Shown here: in pieces, positions 1 through 8,689 of the stretch
Numbering within the stretch: the first letter of the stretch is position 1
How the letters are laid out: the number at the start of each line of letters is the position of its first letter
Made by a program: the position numbers and the translations under genes
Notes under the pieces: generated by a model
Told to the model about the DNA's origin: nothing
What the model saw: only the letters and a program-made list of their open reading frames with translations
Database searches by the model: none
Assembly (NCBI RefSeq): GCF_000518485.1
Contig: NZ_JADR01000001.1
Span: forward strand, 770,672-834,671
DNA length: 64,000 bases
DNA from: Olleya marilimosa CAM030
GTDB lineage: Bacteria; Bacteroidota; Bacteroidia; Flavobacteriales; Flavobacteriaceae
Direction of reading: 5' to 3'

Positions 1-795
1 GACCTATTGCAATCTAATATTGAAAACTTATATAAAGAAGCCATTAGTCACTTTGGATTAAGTAGCAATGAAGTTGAAGATTCTTTTAAAAATTCAAAAA
101 TAATGTCTAAAATTAATTTTGGAGTTATACCAGAGTTTTTAAACTATTTTATTTCAGGATTAGGAAGTTTTAGTATTGGACTATTTTCGGTACTATTTAT
201 CTCTTTTTTCTTCCTAAAAGACAGTAAATTAATGAGTACTGGTTTGATAACTGTACTTCCAAAAAAACACGAAAAAAGACTTAGAAAATCATTTGTCACA
301 ATACGCGATTTATTAACTAGATACTTTGGTGGATTACTATTACAACTTTTAATTCTTTTTACTATTTATTCTATTGTATTATTAATTTTTGGAATTGAAA
401 ACGCTGTAATTATAGCAACACTATGTGCTTTATTAAATATTATTCCATACGTTGGCCCAATAATTAGTGCCTTTTTACTTATACTATTAAGCATGTCTAG
501 TAATTTAGGCGAAAACTTTAGCGATGTAATCCTACCAAAAACAATGTATGTCATGATTGGGTTTATAATAGCACAACTTGTAGATAATTTTATAAGTCAA
601 CCTTTTATTTTTTCTAAAAGTGTTAACTCGCATCCATTGGAGATTTTTTTAGTAATTATAATAGCAGGATTACTGTTTGGTATTGTAGGCATGATATTGG
701 CAATTCCAACATATACTGCTATAAAAGTAATTTCTAAAGAGTTTTTATCAGAATACAGAATCGTAAATAAATTGACACAAGGATTAGATGACTAG
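1..795 (+). CDS. AI-2E family transporter (5' truncated by window edge)
   Basis: This is the C-terminal part of a polytopic membrane protein of the AI-2E/PerM permease family. The reading frame is open from the first base, so the true start lies upstream and about 80-100 residues are probably missing (family members are usually 340-370 residues). The visible part has several long hydrophobic segments, a Gly/Pro-rich stretch NIIPYVGPIISA typical of the family, and a C-terminal FGIVGMILAIPTYTAIKV helix. Some family members export autoinducer-2 and others are Na+/H+ antiporters, so the substrate cannot be assigned. Its last 8 bases overlap the next gene, which suggests translational coupling. 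Confidence 0.85.
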   Translation, partial: DLLQSNIENLYKEAISHFGLSSNEVEDSFKNSKIMSKINFGVIPEFLNYFISGLGSFSIGLFSVLFISFFFLKDSKLMSTGLITVLPKKHEKRLRKSFVTIRDLLTRYFGGLLLQLLILFTIYSIVLLIFGIENAVIIATLCALLNIIPYVGPIISAFLLILLSMSSNLGENFSDVILPKTMYVMIGFIIAQLVDNFISQPFIFSKSVNSHPLEIFLVIIIAGLLFGIVGMILAIPTYTAIKVISKEFLSEYRIVNKLTQGLDD

Positions 796-1978
796 TTTTA
801 ATAAAGAAATCTTAGATTTAACAATTCAAGAATTTATTAATCAAAATATCAATTCCAATATATCTAAATTAGCTTTAAAAGGAATACCATTTTCGCATAA
901 TTTAAAACAAGATATAATTACACAAATTGAATCAAAAAAAAAGTGTGAAAAAAAATTACCAACTTGGTTCAATTCACAAAACATCTTTTTTCCACCAAAA
1001 CTAAATATTGAACAAACCTCCTCAGAGGTCACTGCTAAATATAAAGCTGATATAATAACTGGCAATTCTATTATAGATATAACAGGTGGTTTTGGCGTAG
1101 ATTGCTATTATTTTTCAAAAAAAGTAAAATCTGTAATACATTGTGATTTAAATATAAATTTATCACAGATTGTAAAGTATAATGCGTCTATATTAAAAAC
1201 AAATAACATAGAGTTTTATGCAAATGATGGTATTCAGATATTAAAATCAATAAATAAAAAAGTAGATTGGATATACATAGATCCATCTAGAAGAAATGAT
1301 ATTAAAGGAAAAGTTATTTTATTAAAAGACTGCTTACCAAATGTTCCAAAGTATTTAGATACGTTGTTTGACTTCTCTAAAAACATAATGATTAAAACAT
1401 CTCCTATTTTAGATATATCCTCTGGTATTAACGAATTAAAAAATGTCAAACACATACATTGTATCGCAGTAAATAATGAAGTTAAAGAACTATTGTGGGT
1501 ATTAGAAAAAGGATATAACGCTCCAATCGAAATTAAAACTGTAAATATTACAAATACCGAAGAGCAACATTTTAATTTTTATTTAAATCAAGAATCTGAA
1601 GTTTTCCCGTCTTATAGTAAACCTTTAAACTACCTATATGAGCCTAATGCTGCAATCTTAAAGTCTGGAGCATTTAATAGTGTAGCAATTCAACAAAATA
1701 TTTATAAACTACATAAACACTCTCATCTTTATACAAGTATTAATTTATTAGAATTTCCTGGTAGACGTTTTAAAATTTTAAAAACGACGGACTACAATAA
1801 AAAAAATTACAAAAAAGAAATTAATTTAGATGTTGCAAATGTTACTACAAGAAATTTTCCTGAAACAGTAGCTCAAATAAGAAAGAAGTTTAAAATTAAA
1901 GATGGTGGTAAAAACTATTTGTTTTTTACCACCATCTCTAAAAACTCAAAAATTATAATCAGTTGCGCTAAGATTTAA
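788..1978 (+). CDS. Class I SAM-dependent methyltransferase, THUMP-like family
   Basis: A 396-residue cytoplasmic protein of the Bacteroidota methyltransferase family with a ferredoxin-like N-terminal part and a THUMP-like C-terminal part. The SAM-binding loop is visible as DITGGFGVD (residues 97-105). A catalytic-type motif, IDPSRR, lies at about 164-169. The substrate is unknown; the THUMP-like module suggests RNA, which is inference. The ATG overlaps the stop of the upstream permease (ATGACTAG), so the two are probably co-translated. The 3' end overlaps the convergent lipoprotein gene by 4 bases. Confidence 0.85.
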   Translation: MTSFNKEILDLTIQEFINQNINSNISKLALKGIPFSHNLKQDIITQIESKKKCEKKLPTWFNSQNIFFPPKLNIEQTSSEVTAKYKADIITGNSIIDITGGFGVDCYYFSKKVKSVIHCDLNINLSQIVKYNASILKTNNIEFYANDGIQILKSINKKVDWIYIDPSRRNDIKGKVILLKDCLPNVPKYLDTLFDFSKNIMIKTSPILDISSGINELKNVKHIHCIAVNNEVKELLWVLEKGYNAPIEIKTVNITNTEEQHFNFYLNQESEVFPSYSKPLNYLYEPNAAILKSGAFNSVAIQQNIYKLHKHSHLYTSINLLEFPGRRFKILKTTDYNKKNYKKEINLDVANVTTRNFPETVAQIRKKFKIKDGGKNYLFFTTISKNSKIIISCAKI

Positions 1979-2397
1979 TCTAAAGCTAAAATAATTGGTT
2001 CATTAATTTGATTAAGACTATTAATCACAATCTCAACTTTTGTGCACGTAGCCATTTCTAAAACAATTTTACTATCTTTTATATTATTGTCAGTACCATC
2101 AATACTAAAAATTGTTTGTCCTTCATTAAAACTTGACCAAGTAGAAGATGTACCAGGTGCAACATTTAAGACTTCAATCACATTTTGATCAGTATCGATA
2201 ATTGTGAAGGTATAAGTTATCGTTCCATTGTTAACTAGCCTTGATTGTGGGTCTTGGTTATCACAAAAAACAGATGTTGTAGTATTAGATATTTTTGTAG
2301 AATTATTAGTGTTTTCATCCTCTAAAGATTCTAGACTACAACTAGTTGCTAAAAAAAATAGGCATAGACATGCCACGAATTTAAGTAGGTTATTCAT
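1975..2397 (-). CDS. Hypothetical lipoprotein
   Basis: A 140-residue protein of unknown function. The N terminus is a lipoprotein signal with lipobox ATSC (Cys20), followed by an Asn/Thr/Ser-rich linker. The mature domain looks beta-rich and has two further cysteines (CDNQD and ATCTK) that could form a disulfide. It was not recognised as a named family. It is monocistronic, with its own TAnnTTTG promoter and an inverted repeat in the presumed 5' leader. It is convergent with the methyltransferase gene and overlaps it by 4 bases. Confidence 0.75.
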   Translation of the reverse strand: MNNLLKFVACLCLFFLATSCSLESLEDENTNNSTKISNTTTSVFCDNQDPQSRLVNNGTITYTFTIIDTDQNVIEVLNVAPGTSSTWSSFNEGQTIFSIDGTDNNIKDSKIVLEMATCTKVEIVINSLNQINEPIILALD

Positions 2398-2411
2398 TTT
2401 TTAAAATTATT

Positions 2412-2435
2412 ATATGTAAACTTTTGCTTACATAT
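2412..2435 (-). repeat. 8-bp inverted repeat in lipoprotein leader
   Basis: ATATGTAA and TTACATAT are separated by 8 bases, between the presumed transcription start and the ATG of the minus-strand lipoprotein gene. In RNA it would form a hairpin ending about 14 nt before the start codon. It could instead be an operator. The function is inferred from position only. Confidence 0.5.
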
Positions 2436-2448
2436 CGATTTGGGAGTG

Positions 2449-2456
2449 CAAAATTA
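2449..2456 (-). promoter_or_regulatory. Promoter -7 element (TAATTTTG) of lipoprotein gene
   Basis: On the minus strand TAATTTTG matches the Bacteroidota TAnnTTTG element. It lies about 50 bases upstream of the ATG. No clear -33 TTG is seen. Confidence 0.55.
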
Positions 2457-2575
2457 CTATTTATTTTAAAACAAAATAATTAATTTTAATATTTTCGACG
2501 AAATGCAAAAAATATTCTTAAATCATTTAAAATCAACAACTTAATTAATGCGGTGAAAATGGAATGAAAAAACAC

Positions 2576-2625
2576 ACATAAAACAAAAAAGCCTCTCTAT
2601 TTCTAGTAAAGCCATATGTTAGCCC
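2576..2625 (-). repeat. Degenerate duplicate of tRNA-Arg 3' end plus terminator
   Basis: About 50 bases here match 2829-2878 with few mismatches: ATAAAACAAAAAAGCCT, a hairpin CTATTTCTAGT core, and a terminal AGCCC that corresponds to the tRNA-Arg acceptor end. The hairpin here carries a mismatch and the rest of a tRNA is absent, so this is a remnant and not a working gene. Confidence 0.6.
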
Positions 2626-2837
2626 ATTTTTATTCATTTAACTTTTCTTATCACAAATAATATTGTTAACCAATATTTAAACTTTAAAAAATAATAAAAT
2701 GCGCAATTAATAAAGAATTTAGATAACGCTTAATGTCCCAAAATACAGTACAAAGATTAATTATTAAAAGATGTAGAAATAATTATTTATATTAAAAAAA
2801 TCGAAAATACTAGAAAATAAGAAAAACCATATAAAAC

Positions 2838-2868
2838 AAAAAAGCCTCACTATTTCTAGTGAAGCTTT
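2838..2868 (-). terminator. Rho-independent terminator of tRNA operon
   Basis: On the minus strand a 9-bp stem (GCTTCACTA / TAGTGAGGC, one G-T pair) with a GAAA loop is followed by TTTTTTG. It lies directly after tRNA-Arg. Confidence 0.85.
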
Positions 2869-2871
2869 AAG

Positions 2872-2945
2872 TGAGCCCGACAGGATTCGAACCTGTGACC
2901 GCCTCCTTAGAAGGGAGGTGCTCTATCCAGCTGAGCTACGAGCCC
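2872..2945 (-). tRNA. tRNA-Arg (anticodon TCT)
   Basis: A 74-nt cloverleaf on the minus strand. The acceptor stem is GGGCTCG/CGGGCTC with discriminator A. The anticodon loop CTTCTAA is flanked by CCTCC/GGAGG, giving anticodon TCT (AGA/AGG codons, preferred in this AT-rich genome). The T-arm contains GGTTCGAATCC. CCA is not encoded. It is the last gene of a Ser-Pro-Arg tRNA unit. Confidence 0.95.
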
Positions 2946-2958
2946 GTAGCATTAAAAG

Positions 2959-3033
2959 TCGGGGTGGCAGGATTCGAACCTGCGGCCTCCACGTCCCAAA
3001 CGTGGCGCGATAACCGGGCTACGCTACACCCCG
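2959..3033 (-). tRNA. tRNA-Pro (anticodon TGG)
   Basis: A 75-nt minus-strand tRNA. The acceptor stem is CGGGGTG/CACCCCG with discriminator A. The anticodon stem is CCACG/CGTGG around TTTGGGA, giving TGG. The T-loop is the standard GGTTCGAATCC. It sits 13 bases upstream of tRNA-Arg in transcription order. Confidence 0.95.
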
Positions 3034-3072
3034 AAAAAGGTTATCAAAATAAAAATTTTGAGAAAATAATAG

Positions 3073-3161
3073 CGGAGAGACAGGGATTCGAACCCTGGGT
3101 AAGTGTTTCCACCTACGACGATTTAGCAAACCGCTCCTTTCGGCCACTCAGGCACCTCTCC
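3073..3161 (-). tRNA. tRNA-Ser (anticodon GCT)
   Basis: An 89-nt minus-strand tRNA with the long variable arm of the serine class. The acceptor is GGAGAGG/TCTCTCC with discriminator G, as expected for Ser. The anticodon loop TTGCTAA gives GCT (AGC/AGT codons). It is the first gene of the tRNA unit. Confidence 0.95.
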
Positions 3162-3202
3162 GGTAATTATGTTTTAATGAACTTTGCAATTAATTGCGGG
3201 TG

Positions 3203-3233
3203 CAAATCTAAGATATCATCTTAAATTACACAA
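3203..3233 (-). promoter_or_regulatory. Promoter of tRNA operon
   Basis: The minus strand carries TTG, then 20 bases, then TAGATTTG. This is a full match to the Bacteroidota -33/-7 promoter, about 40 bases upstream of tRNA-Ser. Confidence 0.75.
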
Positions 3234-3258
3234 CATTTTTTTGTCTTTTTTTTTAAAA

Positions 3259-5301
3259 TTATTCAGGGTATTCAATTCTTAGATGGTAAATATTTGCAAG
3301 CTTGCGCTTTAGCACTTTTTTAATGGATTCAATTTCTTTGAAAGTTATGTTTGCATTTAAGAATTGTCCATCATCTTTTTGTTTATTAATGATATTTTCG
3401 ACAAAATTATCAATTTTGCTAGATGTTGGTTCTTTTAAACTTTTAGATGCAGCTTCTACACTATCACACATCATTAATATTGCTGTTTCTTTACTAAAAG
3501 GCTTAGGACCTGGATAAGTAAAGTCTTGGATGTTTACAGCTTCGTTTTTAGCTTTTTCTTTCATATAAAAATAATAGACTTGGCTTGTACCATGATGTGT
3601 TCTTATAAAATCTATTACGCGGTCAGGTAAGTTATACTTTTTAGCTATTTCAATTCCATCTAAAACATGATTAATAATTATTTTGGCGCTTTCTTTTGGA
3701 GATAATTCATCATGACTATTAATACCTGAGGATTGGTTTTCTGTAAAATAAGTAGGGGATTTCATTTTTCCTATATCATGGTACAAAGCTCCTACCCTAA
3801 CTAACATGGCATTTGCTTCAATTTCGTTAGCAGATGCCTCTGCTAAATTTGCTACATTTAATGAATGATGAAACGTTCCTGGTGCTTTATTAGATAGTTC
3901 TTTTAAAAGTTTAGAATTGGTGTCTGACAATTCTAATAAAGAAACGTCAGATACTAGGCCAAATAATTTTTCATAAACATAGATTAATGGTTGTACAAAC
4001 AATGTTGCTAATCCACATAATATAAATAAACCAAAAGTTTCCCATTTTAAATTATCTATACTTGCTTCATGGATTACAAAAAAGGCGAAGTAAGCAATAA
4101 TATAAACCAGTGTTATTTGTCCTACTGATATAAAAAGGTTTGCTCTTTTATATAACTCTGAAACCGTAAGTATAGTTACTATTCCTGCAATGATTTGAAG
4201 AAACATATACTCATAACTATTTGGTACAATTGAGCCTAATAACAAAACAGTAATTACATGTGTAAACAAGCCTAATCTAGCGTCAAAAAAAGCTTTAAGT
4301 ACTAATGGTAAAATGGCTATTGGTACTAAATAAACATACTCTGAATTATAATTAATAACTAACGTTGTTAATAAAACAATTACCAATACATTAAAAAATA
4401 TAAAAGTTACTTTGGTATTATTTTTATAGACATCCAATCTATATTTTCTTATAAATAATAACAACATTAATAGAGCTAATGCGACTAACAACGTATAAGC
4501 AAAAACTATCCAATTATAACTTGACTTACTCCAAACCTGAGATTCATACTCTTTTGATAAGGAGTTTAACACTTGGTATTTGTCATCATTAACTACTTCT
4601 CCTTTTGATATTATTAAGGTACCTTTATCAATTACACCTCTGTTGCTAGAAATCTTATCTAAAGACTCTTGTAAAACATTGTCTGTAAGGGTTTTATTGT
4701 AAATTAAATTAGACTGTATTACATCAAAAAATAAAGCTGTAAGTTTATTGGTATAGCGCAATAAATTACCTTCTTTTAATTCATTTTCAATATGATCCTT
4801 TATTTTTCCTTGTTTCTGTAATTTAGAATATGTTGTGGATTTTTTTTCAACATTATCAACTAATATTACAACACTGCTATTATCGTTAAGTTTTAGATCT
4901 TCATTTAAAATACCATATTGATAAAAACTATTTAAAATAGCAACTCCCTTAGATTTTAATTGATTAAAATTGGAGATAGAATCATTAAACACTTTATTAA
5001 ATGCAACATCATAATCGCTTTTAACTTTGTCTTCTACACTAATATCTTTATCAAAAAAATAGGTGGTCTGAGATTTTATAAGCTCTTGTTCTTCAGCTAT
5101 TTTAAGCTTTGATTTTTGAATTGCAAAATTAAATGGAGCGTATAAATTTTCGGTCTGCCAAGGTTTTCCTTTTTCAAAATTATACTTAAAACGTCCACTT
5201 TTAGGAAAAATAAAAACGATTAAAAATGTTGTTGTTAAAAACAATAATATTTTATAAAACTGAGAATGGTTTTTATAAATGGTATTAATTTGATCTTTCA
5301 T
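3259..5301 (-). CDS. 7TM-HD family phosphohydrolase (PgpH-like, likely c-di-AMP phosphodiesterase)
   Basis: A 680-residue membrane enzyme. It has one N-terminal transmembrane helix (about 17-33), a large extracytoplasmic 7TMR-HDED-type region (about 50-255), a bundle of seven membrane helices (about 260-445) and a cytoplasmic HD domain. The metal-binding residues are visible as FHHS (His478-479) and HDIGK (508-512). Homologues such as Listeria PgpH hydrolyse c-di-AMP; that activity is inferred here from architecture. The gene stands alone, downstream of the tRNA promoter region and divergent from the thiolase gene. Confidence 0.9.
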   Translation of the reverse strand: MKDQINTIYKNHSQFYKILLFLTTTFLIVFIFPKSGRFKYNFEKGKPWQTENLYAPFNFAIQKSKLKIAEEQELIKSQTTYFFDKDISVEDKVKSDYDVAFNKVFNDSISNFNQLKSKGVAILNSFYQYGILNEDLKLNDNSSVVILVDNVEKKSTTYSKLQKQGKIKDHIENELKEGNLLRYTNKLTALFFDVIQSNLIYNKTLTDNVLQESLDKISSNRGVIDKGTLIISKGEVVNDDKYQVLNSLSKEYESQVWSKSSYNWIVFAYTLLVALALLMLLLFIRKYRLDVYKNNTKVTFIFFNVLVIVLLTTLVINYNSEYVYLVPIAILPLVLKAFFDARLGLFTHVITVLLLGSIVPNSYEYMFLQIIAGIVTILTVSELYKRANLFISVGQITLVYIIAYFAFFVIHEASIDNLKWETFGLFILCGLATLFVQPLIYVYEKLFGLVSDVSLLELSDTNSKLLKELSNKAPGTFHHSLNVANLAEASANEIEANAMLVRVGALYHDIGKMKSPTYFTENQSSGINSHDELSPKESAKIIINHVLDGIEIAKKYNLPDRVIDFIRTHHGTSQVYYFYMKEKAKNEAVNIQDFTYPGPKPFSKETAILMMCDSVEAASKSLKEPTSSKIDNFVENIINKQKDDGQFLNANITFKEIESIKKVLKRKLANIYHLRIEYPE

Positions 5302-5427
5302 GCTTTAATCTCGTGTTTATCAAATGTAACAAATTATAACCCTATTATTAAGTTATAATACCAAGAATAACCTAAATTTTATTAAAAAATTAGTAATTTC
5401 GTGGGACTAATATATTACACAAAAATT

Positions 5428-6606
5428 ATGAGTAAAAAAGTCGTTATTGTCTCTGCTGCTAGAACACCAATAGGTAGTTTTTTAGGAGCTTTAAGTACTA
5501 TACCTGCTACAAAATTAGGAGCTATAGCTATTAAAGGAGCTTTAGATAAAATAAATTTAAATCCTGAGTTAGTACAAGAAGTATTGATGGGTAATGTTGT
5601 TCAGGCTGGTAATGGTCAAGCACCAGCTAGACAAGCTGCAATTTATGCAGGAATCCCAAATACTGTTCCTTGTACTACAGTTAATAAAGTATGTGCTTCA
5701 GGAATGAAGACTGTAATGCAAGCTGCACAAAGTATTGCTTTAGGTGATAATGATATTGTTGTTGCTGGAGGTATGGAAAATATGAGTATGATTCCGCATT
5801 ATTTACACGCTAGAACGGGAACTAAATTTGGTCCTGCCACATTAATTGATGGATTACAAAAAGATGGATTGGTAGACGCATACGATCAAAACGCAATGGG
5901 TGTTTGTGCAGATGCTTGTGCTACAGAATATAACTTTTCAAGAGAAGATCAAGATGCTTATGCCATACAAAGTTATAACAGATCATCTGCTGCTTGGGAA
6001 GCCGGAAAATTTGATAACGAAGTCGTTCCTGTAGAAGTTCCACAAAGACGTGGAGAACCTATTATTGTTAGTAAAGATGAAGAATTTACTAATGTTAAAA
6101 TGGATAAAATACCTGGCTTAAGACCTGCTTTTAGTAAAGATGGGACTGTAACTGCTGCAAATGCATCTACCATTAATGATGGTGCTGGAGCTGTTGTATT
6201 AATGAGCGCTGAAAAAGCTGAAGAATTAGGATTAACACCTCTTGCAACAATTTTAAGTTATGCTGATGCAGCTCAAGAGCCAAAATGGTTTACAACTGCT
6301 CCTGCTAAAGCTTTACCTTTAGCAATTAATAAAGCTGGAATAGATATAAAAGATGTTGATTATTTTGAATTTAATGAAGCTTTTGCTGTTGTTGGTTTAG
6401 CAAATATGAAAATTTTAGGACTAAACGATTCTAATGTTAACGTAAATGGTGGTGCAGTATCACTAGGTCATCCACTTGGTTGTTCTGGAGTTAGAATATT
6501 GATTACCTTACTTAACGTTTTAGAACAAAATGACGCTAAAATTGGAGCTGCTGCTATATGTAATGGTGGTGGTGGTGCTTCTGCTATGGTTATTAAACGT
6601 CACTAA
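5428..6606 (+). CDS. Acetyl-CoA C-acyltransferase (thiolase)
   Basis: A 392-residue thiolase that condenses or cleaves acetyl-CoA and acyl-CoA units. The nucleophilic cysteine lies in NKVCASGMK (Cys89). The other catalytic motifs NEAF, GHPLGCSG and CNGGGGASA are all present near the C terminus. The ATG at 5428 (MSKKVVIVSAARTPIG) is preferred over an in-frame GTG 27 bases upstream, because the family begins at this point. Substrate chain length cannot be read from sequence; biosynthetic acetoacetyl-CoA thiolase is the likeliest role. The NlpC/P60 gene follows after 9 bases, so the two may share a message that ends at the hairpin at 7371. Confidence 0.95.
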   Translation: MSKKVVIVSAARTPIGSFLGALSTIPATKLGAIAIKGALDKINLNPELVQEVLMGNVVQAGNGQAPARQAAIYAGIPNTVPCTTVNKVCASGMKTVMQAAQSIALGDNDIVVAGGMENMSMIPHYLHARTGTKFGPATLIDGLQKDGLVDAYDQNAMGVCADACATEYNFSREDQDAYAIQSYNRSSAAWEAGKFDNEVVPVEVPQRRGEPIIVSKDEEFTNVKMDKIPGLRPAFSKDGTVTAANASTINDGAGAVVLMSAEKAEELGLTPLATILSYADAAQEPKWFTTAPAKALPLAINKAGIDIKDVDYFEFNEAFAVVGLANMKILGLNDSNVNVNGGAVSLGHPLGCSGVRILITLLNVLEQNDAKIGAAAICNGGGGASAMVIKRH

Positions 6607-6615
6607 AATCAACAA

Positions 6616-7365
6616 ATGCAGTTCGGAATTTGTAATTTAAGTATTTTACCTTTAAGATTAGAACCATCTGATACTAGCGAATTAGTTTCGCAAGTACTTT
6701 ATGGCGATATATTTAAGGTTTTGGAACAACGTAAACAATGGAGTAAGATTAGATTAGCCTATGATAAATATGAAGGTTGGATTGATAATAAACAGTATTT
6801 AGAAATTACTGAAGACTCTTACAAAAATTTAAATCTAGAAACTCTGAAACTATCGTCTGATTTAGTTGAATTTGTTCAAGATGAAAATCAGCTATTAAAT
6901 ACGATAGTCTTAGGTTCAACTTTAAATGGGTTAAGTTTATTAAACCATACTTTTGAAGGCGTTTATGTTGAAAAACAAAATCCTAAATCTGAAATAATTT
7001 CTACTGCATTTAAATATCTTAATTCACCATATCTTTGGGGAGGCAAAACACCTTTTGGTATTGACTGTAGTGGATTTACTCAAATGGTTTATAAGTTAAA
7101 TGGTTATAAACTATTACGTGATGCCTCGCAACAAGCAAGTCAAGGTGAAGCTTTAAGTTTTATAGAAGAAAGTGAGCCAGGTGATTTAGCTTTTTTTGAT
7201 AATAACGAAGGTGTTATTACACATGTTGGTATTATTATGAAAGACAACTACATTATTCACGCGCATGGTAAAGTTAGAATTGACCGTTTAGACCATAGTG
7301 GTATTTACAATTCTGATAAGCGAATGCATACCCATAAACTTAGAGTCATTAAAAAGATTATATAA
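6616..7365 (+). CDS. C40 family peptidase (NlpC/P60) with N-terminal SH3 domains
   Basis: A 249-residue cell-wall amidase or endopeptidase of the NlpC/P60 type. An N-terminal SH3b-like part (about 1-120, with GWIDNKQYLEI) would bind peptidoglycan. The catalytic domain follows, with Cys151 in GIDCSGF, His203 in THVGI and His215 in IIHAHG. Such enzymes cut gamma-D-Glu-diaminopimelate bonds in murein stem peptides. No signal peptide is visible, which is odd for a murein enzyme, so it may act on imported fragments during cell-wall recycling (inference). It lies 9 bases after the thiolase gene and is followed by a strong terminator. Confidence 0.9.
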   Translation: MQFGICNLSILPLRLEPSDTSELVSQVLYGDIFKVLEQRKQWSKIRLAYDKYEGWIDNKQYLEITEDSYKNLNLETLKLSSDLVEFVQDENQLLNTIVLGSTLNGLSLLNHTFEGVYVEKQNPKSEIISTAFKYLNSPYLWGGKTPFGIDCSGFTQMVYKLNGYKLLRDASQQASQGEALSFIEESEPGDLAFFDNNEGVITHVGIIMKDNYIIHAHGKVRIDRLDHSGIYNSDKRMHTHKLRVIKKII

Positions 7366-7370
7366 TAACA

Positions 7371-7402
7371 AAAAAAGCCTTCATTAAATGAAGGCTTTTT
7401 TT
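7371..7402. terminator. Bidirectional rho-independent terminator
   Basis: GCCTTCAT and ATGAAGGC form a stem around TAA, with A6 on the left and T7 on the right. It serves both the plus-strand NlpC/P60 gene and the minus-strand TPR gene. Confidence 0.9.
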
Positions 7403-7422
7403 ATAACTATATAAAATACTTA

Positions 7423-8658
7423 TTACTTATTTATGTGCGATTTAGCTTCTTTTGCTTTATCAGTTTCTCCTAAAGCATTGTATATATTAGCCAATTGCTC
7501 ATATATTGCATTAGGTGCTTTTGGATCCATTTTAATGTAATTTAATAACGTATTTGCACCATCATTAAATAACTGACCTTTTTGGTTTTTTAATTGATCA
7601 TATTTTAAGTTGTCAGCTTTACTTGTTCCTAAGCTATTCATTTGCTCAATTAATGCATTACCTTCTGTAATGTACGAAGTTGATAAGTTTAAAGCAGCGT
7701 CCGAGTTTTTTGGATCTAATTCTAAAACCTTTTCAAAAGATTGTCTTGCTTTAGCTATCTCATTATTATTCATATAAACTACACCAATGTTATAATGGAT
7801 AATTGGATCGTTAGGCATCTTTAAAGCTGCTTCTTGCAATAACGCTTGGAACTTGGCAGTGTCACCTAATTTGTTATAAATGTTAGCTTCACTAATAATT
7901 AAATTAACATCATCAGGATTGTTCTTTTTTGCTGTAGCAATCGCCTCTAATGCTTTATCGTTTTCACCTTTATTAACGTATATTAAAGCAATGTTTTTAG
8001 TAATTTCACCAGCCTTAGATTCTGTTGTTCTTTCACCTGGATTTTCATGAGTTCCTAATTTAACATAATTATCTCTGGTGTTTTTATCTAAAATTTCTTC
8101 CTCACCATTAACTTTGTTTGTTGCAAAATACTCTGTACCAACACCTGTATAACCCAAATCATTAAGTTGTAAATAGTATTTTAAAGCACCATCCATATCT
8201 TGATTATTAATCGCACTAGATGCTGCATAATACAAGTACACTTGCTCTTCATTATTTACATTGTATAGGTTTTCAAATGCTTTTGCAGCTTTACCAAACT
8301 CTTTAGTTGTAAAATAACCATTTGCTTTAGTTAATAAGTCATTTTCAATATCTCTTCTTAACATAGTAACCTCGTTATTATTTTGAGATACTTTGTCTAA
8401 AAACGACGTTGCTTTTAAAACATCTTCTGATCCAGACGTTCCGTTTGCAAAATATGCAGTTGCTGCAGCTATATAATACTTATCCTTTAATTTATCATCC
8501 ATTGACCCTGTCATAGACTCTAATTGCGTGATTAAGCTTTTAGCTTCAGCATAATTATTCTTATTTACTGCCTTTTCTAATGCTTTAATTTCTTTTTTCT
8601 GAGCAAAAGAAAATACTGTTACAAGTAATGCTATCGCAAGAATTAATTGTTTTTTCAT
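7423..8658 (-). CDS. Tetratricopeptide repeat protein, exported
   Basis: A 411-residue protein with a cleavable signal peptide (MKKQLILAIALLVTVFSFAQ, cleavage near residue 20) followed by alpha-helical TPR units. The clearest repeats are at about 205-320 (IALIYVNKGENDKALEAI, IHYNIGVVYMNNNEIAKA, SDAALNLSTSYITEGNALI) and at the C terminus (AIYEQLANIYNALGETDKA). It is presumably a periplasmic scaffold; no partner can be named. It is transcribed 31 bases downstream of gyrA and probably shares its message. Confidence 0.85.
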   Translation of the reverse strand: MKKQLILAIALLVTVFSFAQKKEIKALEKAVNKNNYAEAKSLITQLESMTGSMDDKLKDKYYIAAATAYFANGTSGSEDVLKATSFLDKVSQNNNEVTMLRRDIENDLLTKANGYFTTKEFGKAAKAFENLYNVNNEEQVYLYYAASSAINNQDMDGALKYYLQLNDLGYTGVGTEYFATNKVNGEEEILDKNTRDNYVKLGTHENPGERTTESKAGEITKNIALIYVNKGENDKALEAIATAKKNNPDDVNLIISEANIYNKLGDTAKFQALLQEAALKMPNDPIIHYNIGVVYMNNNEIAKARQSFEKVLELDPKNSDAALNLSTSYITEGNALIEQMNSLGTSKADNLKYDQLKNQKGQLFNDGANTLLNYIKMDPKAPNAIYEQLANIYNALGETDKAKEAKSHINK

Positions 8659-8689
8659 TATTAGTTTTTTTTAATTGTTAAATTTTAAA

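Larger units (their letters stand above)
2398..2870. other. Non-coding interval between lipoprotein gene and tRNA operon
   Basis: This 473-base AT-rich interval has no credible open reading frame. From left to right it holds the lipoprotein leader and promoter, a degenerate copy of the tRNA operon 3' end (2576-2625), a 7-bp inverted repeat AATATTG-TTAAC-CAATATT (2659-2677), and the tRNA terminator (2838-2868). Nothing else stood out. Confidence 0.6.

Noticed and set aside
2398..2870. A CRISPR array or small mobile element in the long non-coding interval
   Set aside because: Only one degenerate pair of repeats was found, with no regular spacing, transposase or terminal inverted repeats.
2871..3224. 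A 117-codon plus-strand frame across the tRNA cluster
   Set aside because: It is the antisense translation of three tRNA genes, a well-known artefact (MSPTGFEPVT-like peptides).
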